From Eubacteriaceae bacterium (GTDB lineage Bacteria; Bacillota; Clostridia; Eubacteriales; Eubacteriaceae), in assembly GCA_017405085.1 (NCBI GenBank), contig JAFRBB010000054.1, positions 1-63,148 of the forward strand: a stretch of DNA of 63,148 nucleotides, read 5' to 3'. How positions within the stretch are numbered: position 1 is the first letter of the stretch; each line of letters starts with the position of its first letter. The position numbers and the translations under genes were made by a program. The notes beneath the pieces were generated by a model. The model was not told where the DNA came from. It did not search any database and was given only the letters and a program-made list of their open reading frames with translations. This document shows positions 9,206 to 18,608 of this stretch, piece by piece.

Positions 9206-10591
9206 ATGACAAAAACATTTTTAGTGATCGGCGCCGCGAGAAGCGGTGTCTATGCAGCGAAAGCCCTATTGCGTCTGGGACACCGGGTCATTTTAACGGA
9301 CACCCGTTCGGCCGACGCGGTTTTTAAAGAATTTCCGTATATCAAAGCCGATTTTGATGCCCTTCCCGGAAAGCGCCTAACCCTTGTTTTCGGAAGACAA
9401 ATTGAAACAGAGGTGCTGGGCGATGTGGATACGGTGGTCATCAGCCCCGGCGTACCCGAGACGATTCCCGTCGTCGCCGCGGCGAAAGCGAAAGAGATTC
9501 CCGTGATCGGTGAAGTGGAGTTGGCCTATCTCATGACCAAAACCCCTTTTATTGCTGTGACGGGCACCAACGGAAAAACGACCACGACAACGCTTTTGGG
9601 CATGATTCTGGACAAGAGTCAGCGTTACAAAAAAGCCTACACCGTGGGCAATATCGGCTATCCCATTACCGAGCACGCTTTGGACTCCGGCGCGGAGGAT
9701 GTTTTCGCGGCGGAAATTTCAAGCTATCAATTACTCACCATCAAAACCTTTCGGCCGGTTGCGGCGGCGATTTTAAATCTGTCGCCCGATCATTTGGATC
9801 GCCATGGTTCCCTTGAAAATTATTATCAAACCAAGGCGAGAATATTCGAGAACCAAACCGAAGACGATGTGTTGGTCTTGAATGCCGACGATGGGGATGT
9901 GGTGCGTATTGCCGAAAAGGCGCCTTCAAGAAAAGTGTTTTTCAGTTATGATAAGGCGCAGGAAAATGGCGCTTATGTCAAAAACGGCGTCATAACCGTC
10001 TGTGATGACGGTGTCGAGACGGCGCTTTTGCCGGTCTCCGAGCTTGGCATCAAAGGTCCGCACAATGTGATGAACGCTTTGGCCGCCGTGTGCTTAAGCT
10101 ATTTTTCCGGGGTAGAGACAGCGGTCATCATCGATGTCCTTAGATCATTTAAAGGCGTTGCCCATCGGTTGGAATTTGTGGCCGAAATCGACGGTGTCGA
10201 ATACATCAACGATTCCAAGGGCACAAACACCGATGCCGCCATCACGGCCCTTCACGCCATGACGAAGCCCGTGATTCTCATCGCCGGCGGTTATGACAAA
10301 AAAGAAAACTACGAGAAGTTTATCACCGTTGCCAAAGAAAATGTAAAAACCATGGTGCTCCTCGGCGATACCAAAGACGCCATTGCCGAAACCTGCGATC
10401 AACTGGGTTTTTCCGCTTACGAAAAGGTTGATAGCTTTGAAGCGGCTGTGGAACGCGCGATGGCGTTGGCTGCTTCCGGCGACGCGGTGTTGCTCTCGCC
10501 GGCCTGCGCCAGCTGGGATATGTTTGACAATTTTGAAATCCGCGGAGATTTATTCAAAAAAATGGTTTTGGAAAAAACACCTCTCTCATAA
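9206..10591 (+). CDS. murD: UDP-MurNAc-L-alanine--D-glutamate ligase
   Basis: MurD adds D-glutamate to UDP-MurNAc-L-Ala with ATP. The 461-residue protein begins with a Rossmann UDP-binding domain (VIGAARSGVYAAKAL near residue 5), carries the P-loop GTNGKTTTTT (about 119-128), a central NLSPDHLDRHGS segment near 192, and the C-terminal domain with NDSKGTNTDA near 335. A GAGGAA ribosome-binding site precedes the start. A gap of about 140 bp before ftsW holds no gene and no convincing promoter. Confidence 0.96.
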   Translation: MTKTFLVIGAARSGVYAAKALLRLGHRVILTDTRSADAVFKEFPYIKADFDALPGKRLTLVFGRQIETEVLGDVDTVVISPGVPETIPVVAAAKAKEIPVIGEVELAYLMTKTPFIAVTGTNGKTTTTTLLGMILDKSQRYKKAYTVGNIGYPITEHALDSGAEDVFAAEISSYQLLTIKTFRPVAAAILNLSPDHLDRHGSLENYYQTKARIFENQTEDDVLVLNADDGDVVRIAEKAPSRKVFFSYDKAQENGAYVKNGVITVCDDGVETALLPVSELGIKGPHNVMNALAAVCLSYFSGVETAVIIDVLRSFKGVAHRLEFVAEIDGVEYINDSKGTNTDAAITALHAMTKPVILIAGGYDKKENYEKFITVAKENVKTMVLLGDTKDAIAETCDQLGFSAYEKVDSFEAAVERAMALAASGDAVLLSPACASWDMFDNFEIRGDLFKKMVLEKTPLS

Positions 10592-10732
10592 ATCAAAGCT
10601 TTTATGATTTACTTTTCGATAGTACCATCGGAGATATAAGCTTGCATATTTTAAAAAGACGCACGCTTTTAAAAGAGATCTAAACTTTTAAGTCTCAAAA
10701 CATGGTGATGAATTGAGTTAAGGAATAGCACG

Positions 10733-11929
10733 ATGGGATTGAACAAAAACAAAAAGGGTATCGTTCGCAAAAAATTTAATGTTAAAGGGCAGGTTGACAG
10801 GCCTTTACTCATTGCTTTGGGCGCTTTGATCGCTTTTGGCCTCGCCATGATTTTCAGTGCGACGATGTATGAGTCATCTCTGGAAGGCTCATTGATAACG
10901 CCTTTTGTCAGACAAGCAATATATGTTGTCCTTGGCATTATCGTAATGTGTTTTCTAAGTTTTTATGATTACCGAAGACTCAATCGCTATTGGATTGCGG
11001 TCACGTTGTTAATCATATCAGCCATTTTATTGGCGCTGGTTCTTTTTACGGGTCCCGCGTACAATGGCGCCAGGCGATGGTTTGAGCTTGGATTTATTAC
11101 TTTCCAGCCTTCCGAGCTGGCTAAATTTGCGGCTTTGGTTTGGACAGGGACCTTTTTGACGCATAACCCAAAAATGAAAACTAACGGCATTCCATTTTTT
11201 GTTTTCGGCATTCTCCCGATGGTGGTGTTATGCGTGTTGACGGCAGTGGAACCTTCGATGAGTTCGGCGATTTTGATTGCCATTTGCTTTATGGGACCTC
11301 TGATTATCGGCGGCTGTAAAAAGTCGCTTTTGGCATTCGTCGCGGCAATTGGGCTGGCAGGCGCGATAGGTTTGCTGATTTTGACGCCGTGGCGTCTTGA
11401 AAGATTGATGGTCTTTACCGGGCAAGGGACGACCACCGATTATCAAATTGTCCAATCCACCATGGCCATCGGCGCCGGCGGTTTTTGGGGAAAAGGCCTT
11501 GGCAACGGCACGCAAAAACTACTGTACTTGCCTGAAGGACACAATGATTTTATTTTTGCCAACATTGCCGAAGAACTTGGATTTTTGGGGTTTGTGCTGG
11601 TGATCGTCCTGTATGGTTATATTGCTTACAGATGTTTTCGCATCGCGATGGGTTCGAAAGACGAATTCGGTTTTATCTATACAACGGGATACGTCATACT
11701 GATTATCGCTCAGGTCTTGATGAATATCATGGTTTCGTGCAACAGTATGCCGGCAACGGGGGTGGCTTTACCCTTTATCAGTTATGGCGGCTCGTCTTTT
11801 GTCATTTTGTCGGTTATGACCGCGCCGATATTAAATCTTTCCCGAGAGGTTGATTTGGCGCCGATGCCGACGCGGCAAAACGCCAAAGCAAAACCTCGCC
11901 GAATTCAAAAAAGGAGAGTGACATCATAA
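10733..11929 (+). CDS. ftsW: Septal peptidoglycan glycosyltransferase FtsW
   Basis: SEDS-family membrane protein that polymerises lipid II at the septum together with the class B PBP. The 398 residues hold about ten membrane segments. SEDS motifs visible: YNGARRWFELGFITFQPSELAK (split as YNGARRW and FQPSELAK, residues about 112-134), the periplasmic loop AIGAGGFWGKGLGNG (about 247-260), PEGHNDFIF, and PFISYGGSSF near residue 365. The short basic N-terminus is cytoplasmic. Placed between murD and murG as in other bacteria. RodA and SpoVE are close relatives; the cluster position favours FtsW. Confidence 0.93.
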   Translation: MGLNKNKKGIVRKKFNVKGQVDRPLLIALGALIAFGLAMIFSATMYESSLEGSLITPFVRQAIYVVLGIIVMCFLSFYDYRRLNRYWIAVTLLIISAILLALVLFTGPAYNGARRWFELGFITFQPSELAKFAALVWTGTFLTHNPKMKTNGIPFFVFGILPMVVLCVLTAVEPSMSSAILIAICFMGPLIIGGCKKSLLAFVAAIGLAGAIGLLILTPWRLERLMVFTGQGTTTDYQIVQSTMAIGAGGFWGKGLGNGTQKLLYLPEGHNDFIFANIAEELGFLGFVLVIVLYGYIAYRCFRIAMGSKDEFGFIYTTGYVILIIAQVLMNIMVSCNSMPATGVALPFISYGGSSFVILSVMTAPILNLSREVDLAPMPTRQNAKAKPRRIQKRRVTS

Positions 11930-13032
11930 TGAAAACCGTATTAGTGGCGGCGGGCGGCACCGGGGGTCATATTTATCCCGGTCTTGCTATTGCCGAGACA
12001 TTGAGAAACAGACATTCCGATTGGCAGATCATTTTTATCGGATCAAAAACAGGCATGGAAACCAAAATTATCCCGAATTATGATTTTCCGATGGACTATA
12101 TACGCGTCAGCGGCTTTGATCGGGGAAATCCCATCAAGATGGTTCGGGCAGCCTTCAAAATGGCAGTCAGCCGAAATGACGCCAAAAAATTACTCGAAAA
12201 ATACAAACCCGATCTGGTCATCGGAACCGGAGGCTACACCTCCGGCATGCTGCTATACGTGGCGGGAACTGCCGGTGTTCCGACCCTCATCCATGAACAA
12301 AACGCCTTTCCCGGAAAAGCCAATCGCATGGCGGCGTCAAAAGTTTCCTGCGTGGCCTTAACCTTCGAGGAGGCCAAACAATATTTTGGAAATGCCCGAA
12401 CAGAGCTTTGCGGCAATCCTGTGCGGGACGCTTTTAAGCATATCGATCCCGTAAAATGCCGTGAGCAAATCGGCATTTCGATGAATAAGCGGGTGATTTT
12501 GGCGACCGGCGGCAGTCAGGGCGCGGCTTCGATCAACAAAGCAATGCTCAAAGTAGCCGACGCCTACAAAGGCAATTCCACATACGAGATCTATCATTTG
12601 GTCGGCCCGAGAAAATATGATGAAGTGATGACCGAGGCCCGCTTGATGGGCATTGACCGGTTTGATAATATTCATATTTTGGATTACAGCAACGAAATGG
12701 ACGTGCTCATGGGAGCGGCGGACGTGCTCATCAGCCGTGCCGGCGCCACAACCATTGCCGAGATGTCCGCGTCGGGCACACCGGCGGTGTTGGTGCCTTA
12801 TCCCTTCGCGGCGGGGGATCATCAAAGCTTTAATGCCCGGGCTGTCGTCGATGCCGGTGCCGGCATCATGATTGAAGACAGTGATTTGACGGGAGACCTG
12901 TTGCTTTCCACCGTGAACGAATTGCTGTCGAATGATAAAAAATTGGAAGAATTCAAACAAAACGCCTTGGCTTACGCCAAACCCGAAGCCGGGGATAAAA
13001 TTGCCGACATCGCCGAGTCGCTGATTAAATAA
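11929..13032 (+). CDS. murG: UDP-GlcNAc--lipid I GlcNAc transferase
   Basis: MurG converts lipid I to lipid II on the inner face of the membrane. The 367-residue GT-B enzyme starts with the glycine-rich GGTGGHIYPGLA loop (about 9-20), has GTGGYTSGM near residue 95, a second loop ATGGSQGAASINK near residue 190 and the UDP-GlcNAc-binding region SRAGATTIAEMSASG near residue 266. Its ATG overlaps the ftsW stop by one base and AAGGAGAG lies upstream. The 157-bp gap after it, where murC and murB often lie, contains no gene. Confidence 0.96.
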   Translation: MKTVLVAAGGTGGHIYPGLAIAETLRNRHSDWQIIFIGSKTGMETKIIPNYDFPMDYIRVSGFDRGNPIKMVRAAFKMAVSRNDAKKLLEKYKPDLVIGTGGYTSGMLLYVAGTAGVPTLIHEQNAFPGKANRMAASKVSCVALTFEEAKQYFGNARTELCGNPVRDAFKHIDPVKCREQIGISMNKRVILATGGSQGAASINKAMLKVADAYKGNSTYEIYHLVGPRKYDEVMTEARLMGIDRFDNIHILDYSNEMDVLMGAADVLISRAGATTIAEMSASGTPAVLVPYPFAAGDHQSFNARAVVDAGAGIMIEDSDLTGDLLLSTVNELLSNDKKLEEFKQNALAYAKPEAGDKIADIAESLIK

Positions 13033-13189
13033 TTCCAAGAGCGTCGATTGCATTTTAAACAGCGAGGAAACACACTGTGATTTTAAGGGAAATGACGTGA
13101 GATTTAAATCGCTTCCGTTCATTTTGATTAGGGCATGATTGAAAAAATAGTTTTTTCGGACGATCGTAAAATAAAAAAAGGAAAAAGAG

Positions 13190-14149
13190 ATGGCAGAATC
13201 AAATCAAAAAAAGCATCAAAAAAGAAAATTTGCGAATATGATCAAACGCCGTCCGCGTGATCCGAAAAATGATGGTGCGTTTCGCGAAGCTTCAAATAAA
13301 ACCTCGGGACGTAATCCTTTCAATCAACGGGAACCGAAAGACGCTTCATACATCACGTCGTCAACGCTCCGTCATAAAATCATCAAAGAGGAAAACCGGA
13401 GACGGCGCGTGAAAAATGCCGGAATCGGCGTATTGATGGCCATTCTGTTGGCGCTGTTGGGATTTTTTCTTTGGCTTAAAATGGACGAAGGCTATTTTAA
13501 CATCAAAAACGTCAATGTGATCGGTAACGAAGCCGTCGATACTCAGACTGTCAGCGCCATTTGCAAAGCTTACGAAAACAGGCCGATCTTTTTTATCTCG
13601 TACAATGATATCTATCGGGATATCCGCGCGAACATTACAACAAATTTTGTGCATATCTATCTTAAATTTCCGGATACGCTGGAAGTGATCATCGAGGAGT
13701 CGCCGGTTTTGTTTTGCGTCGGACAGTACAACACCTATTATTATTTTGATGATGATCAAAGCATTGTCGAAATATCGGACAATCTGGGAAAAACGAATAT
13801 TCCGCTCATCACCGGTGTTTCGTTAAACGGCGATTTAAATCTCAACAGCAAACCGGAAATCAAACCCCTTAAAAAAAGCTCGGATATGCTCACCATTCTC
13901 AAAAAATTGAGAACCGACGGTTATCTTAGCCGCATTTCGGAAATGAATGCCTCCGACGATATTTTGATTCGCATTATTACGAAAAACAACCTTTGCTTTA
14001 AAATCCGGACAGCGGATGATTTTATGCGGCATTATGATTATTTTAAAATGGCAATGGATCAAGGACAAAGCAATATTGACGTGGATATGACCACCGAAAA
14101 TAATGTCATCATCAAAGATCGAAATCCCAAAGACGAAGAGGATGAATAA
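13190..14149 (+). CDS. ftsQ: Cell division protein FtsQ/DivIB
   Basis: Bitopic division protein that holds FtsL and its partners in the divisome. The 319 residues comprise a basic cytoplasmic tail (1-76), one membrane segment (about 77-97), an outer POTRA domain (about 102-170, starting FNIKNVNVIGNEAV) and the FtsQ/DivIB beta domain. The acidic C-terminus (NPKDEEDE) is typical of DivIB. It follows murG and precedes ftsZ; ftsA, which often lies between, is absent. Start chosen at MAESNQKK after a purine-rich AAGGAAAAAGAG. Confidence 0.88.
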   Translation: MAESNQKKHQKRKFANMIKRRPRDPKNDGAFREASNKTSGRNPFNQREPKDASYITSSTLRHKIIKEENRRRRVKNAGIGVLMAILLALLGFFLWLKMDEGYFNIKNVNVIGNEAVDTQTVSAICKAYENRPIFFISYNDIYRDIRANITTNFVHIYLKFPDTLEVIIEESPVLFCVGQYNTYYYFDDDQSIVEISDNLGKTNIPLITGVSLNGDLNLNSKPEIKPLKKSSDMLTILKKLRTDGYLSRISEMNASDDILIRIITKNNLCFKIRTADDFMRHYDYFKMAMDQGQSNIDVDMTTENNVIIKDRNPKDEEDE

Positions 14150-14300
14150 CAGCGACGGAATTGAGCGAACGGCCGGAAAATAATGACTTGGGAAATGGCA
14201 AGCAATGCATGATTTAAGGAATGTCACAGAAAAATGAGAAGAGAAAAGGGGCAGTCTCACGAAAAAAACAGGCAAAATGCCTCTGATTTCTAAAAAGTGC

Positions 14301-14340
14301 GGGTTAACCCCTTGAAAAAATGATACTTTTTATTTACAAT
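14301..14340 (+). promoter_or_regulatory. ftsZ promoter with flanking palindrome
   Basis: TTGAAA (14312-14317), 17-bp spacer, TACAAT (14335-14340). A perfect 10-bp palindrome GGGTTAACCC (14301-14310) ends one base before the -35 element and could be an operator. The leader is about 60 nt. The promoter would allow ftsZ to be expressed independently of the rest of the cluster. Confidence 0.75.
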
Positions 14341-14406
14341 AAATAATAATCAAAAAATTATAAGTGATAATAGCATCATTAGATGATTTATTAGGGAGGA
14401 TATAAA

Positions 14407-15483
14407 GTGATAGAACTGGACAACTATAATGACAACTTTGCTCAGATTCGCGTCGTTGGCGTGGGCGGCGGTGGAAACAATGCGGTTAACCGCATGATAG
14501 AAACAGGCTTAAAAGGCGTTGATTTTGTATCGATCAACACCGACAATCAAGCCCTGGCGCTGACTTTAGCGGAAAAACGCCTCCAAATCGGCGAAAAAAC
14601 CACCGGCGGTTTGGGTGCCGGCGGTAATCCCGAAATGGGACAACGTTCCGCGGAAGAAAGCCGTGATGCTATTGCCGAAATTATTGAAGGCACCGATTTG
14701 CTCTTTATTACTGCCGGCATGGGCGGCGGTACAGGTTCCGGTGCTGCTCCGATCATCGCAAAGATTGCCCAGGAAATGGGGATTTTAACCATCGGTGTTG
14801 TCACAAAACCCTTCTCTTTTGAAGGCCGTGTCAGAATGCGCAACGCCCAGATTGCCTGCGATTTCCTTCAGGATAATGTTGACGCGTTGGTTACCATTCC
14901 CAACGACCGTCTGCTTCGCATGGCGGATAAATCCACATCCCTTCGCGACGCCTTCAAGCTTGCCGACGATGTGCTGCTCCAAGGGGTTAAGAGTATTTCC
15001 GACTTGATTTCTCTGCCCGGTTTGGTTAGCCTTGACTTTGCCGATGTCAAAACCATTATGGAAGACGCCGGCCTGGCACACATGGGCGTGGGACGCGCCA
15101 CCGGCGAAAACCGCGCGGAAGAAGCTGCGAAAGAAGCGATTATGAGCCCGCTTTTGGAAACCGAAATCAACGGTGCCACCGGCGTACTCTTGAATATCGC
15201 TGCCGGCGAAGACCTGTCTCTCTTTGAAGTCGACAAAGCCGCGACCATCGCCAGAGAAGCTTGCGACGAAGACGCCAACGTCATCTTCGGTGCGACCATC
15301 GACGAAAGTCTCGGAGATGAAATTCAAATCACTGTCATTGCCACAGGCTTTTTGCCCGCTGAAGAAAGACAAGAACGTCAATCGAGTTCGCCGTCCCGTC
15401 AGGGAGGGAGTAACCCTGCCAAAGAACCGCGCTCTTCCCGCAGACAATACGAAGTACCCAATTTCATCAATAACGATAACTAA
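14407..15483 (+). CDS. ftsZ: Cell division protein FtsZ
   Basis: Tubulin-like GTPase that forms the Z ring. The 358-residue protein begins with GTG, preceded at eight bases by GGGAGGA. The nucleotide-binding glycines [13 protein letters not shown] (near residue 18), the tubulin signature [10 protein letters not shown] (about 105-114) and TKPFSFEGR are intact, and the catalytic [13 protein letters not shown] region is present. A variable linker leads to the C-terminal peptide EVPNFINN that in other bacteria docks FtsA, SepF or other partners. Transcribed from its own promoter and followed eight bases later by nrdR. Confidence 0.97.
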   Translation: MIELDNYNDNFAQIRVVGVGGGGNNAVNRMIETGLKGVDFVSINTDNQALALTLAEKRLQIGEKTTGGLGAGGNPEMGQRSAEESRDAIAEIIEGTDLLFITAGMGGGTGSGAAPIIAKIAQEMGILTIGVVTKPFSFEGRVRMRNAQIACDFLQDNVDALVTIPNDRLLRMADKSTSLRDAFKLADDVLLQGVKSISDLISLPGLVSLDFADVKTIMEDAGLAHMGVGRATGENRAEEAAKEAIMSPLLETEINGATGVLLNIAAGEDLSLFEVDKAATIAREACDEDANVIFGATIDESLGDEIQITVIATGFLPAEERQERQSSSPSRQGGSNPAKEPRSSRRQYEVPNFINNDN

Positions 15484-15491
15484 ATCATCCC

Positions 15492-15944
15492 ATGAAGTGT
15501 CCCTTTTGTGATTTTAAAGACAGCCGCGTCATTGATTCAAGGCCGGCCGACAACAACACCATCATTCGCAGGCGGCGGGAGTGCGAGCAATGCAAAAAAC
15601 GTTTTACGACTTTTGAGCGCATTGAGACCATTCCGTTGATCGTTGTCAAAAAAGACGGCAAACGCGAAACCTATGACCGCAATAAAATGGCAAACGGTAT
15701 TTTGAAAGCTTGTGAGAAAAGACCGGTTTCCGCGGAAATGATCGAAGATATGGTCAACCGGATTGAGCGTGAGCTTTATCAAAACGAAACCAAAGAAGTG
15801 TCGTCGGCTTTAATTGGCGAGCGCATCATGGAAGAACTTAAAAAAACCGATCAAGTTGCGTATGTGCGTTTTGCGTCGGTATACAGACAGTTTAAGGATG
15901 TCGAATCCTTCATGGAAGAGCTCAACAAGTTGATGGCTGAATAA
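15492..15944 (+). CDS. nrdR: Transcriptional repressor NrdR
   Basis: Nucleotide-sensing repressor of ribonucleotide reductase genes. The 150 residues have the Zn ribbon with Cys3, Cys6, Cys31 and Cys34, followed by a basic stretch (RRRREC) and the ATP-cone domain (about 49-139, starting [16 protein letters not shown]) that binds ATP or dATP. No ribosome-binding site is visible in the eight bases after ftsZ, so translation probably depends on ftsZ. The placement ties dNTP control to division genes, an association known in some Firmicutes. Confidence 0.96.
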   Translation: MKCPFCDFKDSRVIDSRPADNNTIIRRRRECEQCKKRFTTFERIETIPLIVVKKDGKRETYDRNKMANGILKACEKRPVSAEMIEDMVNRIERELYQNETKEVSSALIGERIMEELKKTDQVAYVRFASVYRQFKDVESFMEELNKLMAE

Positions 15945-15955
15945 CGGAGAGATTT

Positions 15956-16489
15956 TTGGAATTTTTCGAAGAAACCATTTCAACCGAAACCCTTTATACC
16001 GGGAAGATTCTCAATTTGCGAAAAGATCGCGTCAAACTGCCTAACGGCAAAGTCGCTTCCCGCGAAATTATCGAACACAAAAACGGTGTCGGAATTTTAC
16101 CGGTTAAAGAAGATACCATGCTTTTTGTCAAACAGTTTCGGCCGGCCATCGGCGCTGCAATCACGGAAGTGCCCGCGGGCCTCATGGAAGCCGGGGAGAC
16201 ACCCGAAGACACCGCATCTCGGGAGCTTCGGGAAGAAATCGGTTTAAATCCAAAAAAACTCGTCTATGCCGGAGAAATCTGGCCGACCCCCGGTTGTTGT
16301 GACGAAAAAACATATTTGTATATTGCGGAAGATTTGGAAGAAAACGCCCTTGCGCCGGATGATGACGAATTTATTCAAATTGTCGAAATCCCAATTGAAA
16401 CCGTGCGTGCTCTCTATCAAAAAGGCCGGTTTACCGATGCTAAAACGATGAGTCTTTTGGGCTACTATTTTTCACAATTTCACAATTGA
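15956..16489 (+). CDS. nudF: Nudix hydrolase, ADP-ribose pyrophosphatase type
   Basis: Predicted to cleave ADP-ribose to AMP and ribose 5-phosphate. The Nudix box runs from Gly75 to about residue 97 (GLMEAGETPEDTASREL then REEIGL), with all metal-binding glutamates. The upstream KNGVGILPVKEDTMLFVKQFR and the downstream WPTPGCCDE match the ADP-ribose pyrophosphatase subfamily. The start is TTG (MEFFEET), with CGGAGAG five bases upstream. It closes the ftsZ-nrdR transcript, being followed by a hairpin terminator. Confidence 0.88.
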   Translation: MEFFEETISTETLYTGKILNLRKDRVKLPNGKVASREIIEHKNGVGILPVKEDTMLFVKQFRPAIGAAITEVPAGLMEAGETPEDTASRELREEIGLNPKKLVYAGEIWPTPGCCDEKTYLYIAEDLEENALAPDDDEFIQIVEIPIETVRALYQKGRFTDAKTMSLLGYYFSQFHN

Positions 16490-16496
16490 TTGCCAG

Positions 16497-16540
16497 GGTG
16501 ATTCTTTCCCGCCATGTCAGGAAAGGGTCACCTTTTGTTT
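16497..16540 (+). terminator. Terminator after the ftsZ-nrdR-nudF transcript
   Basis: GGTGA-tt-CTTTCC (16497-16509) pairs with GGAAAG-gg-TCACC (16520-16532), an interrupted 11-bp stem, followed by TTTTGTTT. Confidence 0.7.
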
Positions 16541-16665
16541 ATCGACCGCTTCTCTCTTCAACGGCAAAAAAGAAAAAAAGGTTGTGACAACGGGATGACC
16601 ATTGTTTGATTAATAAACCGTATCTCGCGGCGTAAAAATTTATTTTTAGAAAGGTATTAAAATTT

Positions 16666-17931
16666 ATGCAAGGATTATTATTTTCCGGACACGACACCCT
16701 TGAGCTTGCGACAAAATACGGCACCCCTCTGTATGTGATGAGTGAGGACATCATCCTCGAGCGCATTCGCGGACTAAAAAACGCCTTTGAAAAAACCGGC
16801 GCAAACTATGAAATCAATTTTGCCGGCAAAGCCTTTACCAATAAAGCGATGTGCAAAATCATTAAAAATGAAGGTATTTGCCTTGACGCGGTATCCAAGG
16901 GTGAGCTGATGACGGCCCTTGCCGTCGGTTTTCCGCCTGAAAACATCAGCTTTCATGGAAATAATAAAAAAGAATCCGAGCTTCGCTATGCCCTTGAACA
17001 TCATATCGGGCATATTATGGTGGATAACGAGGACGAGCTTTCACTGATTGATAAGCTGACGAAAGAAATGAATACCGAAATTGAAATTTCTTTCCGCATT
17101 TCACCAGGAATCTCCGCCCATACCCACGAGCTGATTCAAACAGCGACGGAAGACTCCAAATTCGGACTGCCTTACGCCCTAGCGGAGGATATTGTGGTCC
17201 GGGCGGACCAATACGAGAAAATTTCCGTTGTTGGCCTTCATTGCCATATCGGCTCACAAATCGTTGATGATGAGCCCTTTGTTCTCGCCGCGAAAAAAAT
17301 GATGTCCCTTTATAAAAAGATCAAAGACCGCGGCGTTGCCCTTCGCATGCTCAATTTGGGCGGCGGTTTCGGCATTCCCTATCTGACCGGCGATGAATAC
17401 TTCGATCCGGTGACCTATATTCCGCAAATGGTCAAGCGAATTCGCGATTTGTGTGATGATTTCGAGATGGATATGCCGACCTTAATCGTTGAGCCCGGGC
17501 GTTATTTTACCGCCGAAGCCGGGGTGACGCTCTATACCATCGGCGCGGTCAAGGAAATTCCCGGCATCAAAACCTATGTGACCGTCGACGGCGGCATGAA
17601 CGATAATCCGAGACCGGCGCTTTACGGCGCGGAATATGAAGCCTATGTTTGCAATCCCAAAGATCATGAGGATTTCAAGCCCTACGCTGTCAGCGGCAAA
17701 GCCTGCGAGACCGACGGACTGATCGAAAAAGTCAATTTGAATCAGCCGAAGGTCGGTGATATTTTGATGATCCCCAACACAGGGGCGTACAACTACACGA
17801 TGGCCAGTAACTACAATCGCTACCCGAGACCCGCCGTTGTGCTCTTGTCCGGAAAGCGGGACGGCATCATCGTCAGACGGGAAACCGATGAGGATGTTCT
17901 GCGCTATGATGAAATCCCCGAATGGCTTTAA
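16666..17931 (+). CDS. lysA: Diaminopimelate decarboxylase
   Basis: PLP enzyme that makes L-lysine from meso-diaminopimelate. The 421-residue protein has the alanine-racemase-type barrel with the PLP lysine at Lys55 (NFAGKAFTNK), the phosphate-binding GGGFGIPY near residue 232, HIGSQ near 194, EPGRYFTAEAG near 278, and CETDG with catalytic Cys near 347. The motif NFAGKA replaces the more usual FAVKA. It has its own leader after a terminator; AGAAAGG lies rather far upstream of the ATG. It points to DAP-based lysine synthesis and is compatible with a DAP-type cell wall. Confidence 0.95.
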   Translation: MQGLLFSGHDTLELATKYGTPLYVMSEDIILERIRGLKNAFEKTGANYEINFAGKAFTNKAMCKIIKNEGICLDAVSKGELMTALAVGFPPENISFHGNNKKESELRYALEHHIGHIMVDNEDELSLIDKLTKEMNTEIEISFRISPGISAHTHELIQTATEDSKFGLPYALAEDIVVRADQYEKISVVGLHCHIGSQIVDDEPFVLAAKKMMSLYKKIKDRGVALRMLNLGGGFGIPYLTGDEYFDPVTYIPQMVKRIRDLCDDFEMDMPTLIVEPGRYFTAEAGVTLYTIGAVKEIPGIKTYVTVDGGMNDNPRPALYGAEYEAYVCNPKDHEDFKPYAVSGKACETDGLIEKVNLNQPKVGDILMIPNTGAYNYTMASNYNRYPRPAVVLLSGKRDGIIVRRETDEDVLRYDEIPEWL

Positions 17932-17963
17932 TCATCACTCAAATATTATAAGGAGGAACGCTG

Positions 17964-18608
17964 ATGTTTTCTAATCCTGCATTGTATATTCAACAGCTGC
18001 TCATGGGACTTCCGGGGATTATCATCGCGATTACCTTTCACGAAGCGGCCCATGGTTACGCGGCGGAATCCATGGGGGATCCTACTCCTAAAAACGCCGG
18101 AAGACTGACGTTAAATCCCCTTGCGCATATGGATCCCATCGGATTTCTATGCCTTGTGTTTCTGCGCTTCGGATGGGCAAAACCCGTGCCGATCAATCCC
18201 AACAATTTTAGCGACAGAAAAAAGGGCATCATCATGGTGTCCCTGGCCGGATGCCTGACCAATCTGCTGTTCGGATTTATCGGCATGGCGGCATACCTCG
18301 CGGTTGCGCCTTTGAATAACGCGATTTTATCGGGCATTTTGCAAAACATTTATTTTTACAATGTGCTTTTTGCCGTGTTCAATCTCATTCCGATCCCGCC
18401 CCTTGACGGCTCCCGGGTTCTGGCGGAATTTTTACCCTACAACGCGGCTCAAAAATATGAAAGTCTGTCGCGTTACGGCTTTATCATTTTGATGATTCTG
18501 ATGGTGACCGGTATTTTCTCATTGATCATCACGCCCATCGTCAACGGAATCACCGGCCTTTTTTACATGATTCTTTCGCCGATTATCTCGATGATTTGGG
18601 GTCTGTGA
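17964..18608 (+). CDS. Site-2 protease family (M50) metalloprotease
   Basis: Membrane zinc protease of 214 residues. It carries HEAAH (His26, Glu27, His30) and a second metal motif PPLDGSRVL with Asp near 148, in four or more hydrophobic segments. The short form without a PDZ domain resembles the YwhC/Rv-type clade whose substrates are mostly unknown. AAGGAGG precedes the start. The stop codon shares a base with the scpA ATG, a neighbour pair common in Clostridia, so the gene starts the scpAB-rluB operon. Confidence 0.9.
   Translation: MFSNPALYIQQLLMGLPGIIIAITFHEAAHGYAAESMGDPTPKNAGRLTLNPLAHMDPIGFLCLVFLRFGWAKPVPINPNNFSDRKKGIIMVSLAGCLTNLLFGFIGMAAYLAVAPLNNAILSGILQNIYFYNVLFAVFNLIPIPPLDGSRVLAEFLPYNAAQKYESLSRYGFIILMILMVTGIFSLIITPIVNGITGLFYMILSPIISMIWGL

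Noticed and set aside
12358..13122. 254-codon minus-strand frame opposite murG
   Set aside because: Mirror of the murG codon pattern; no start signals and no known domains.
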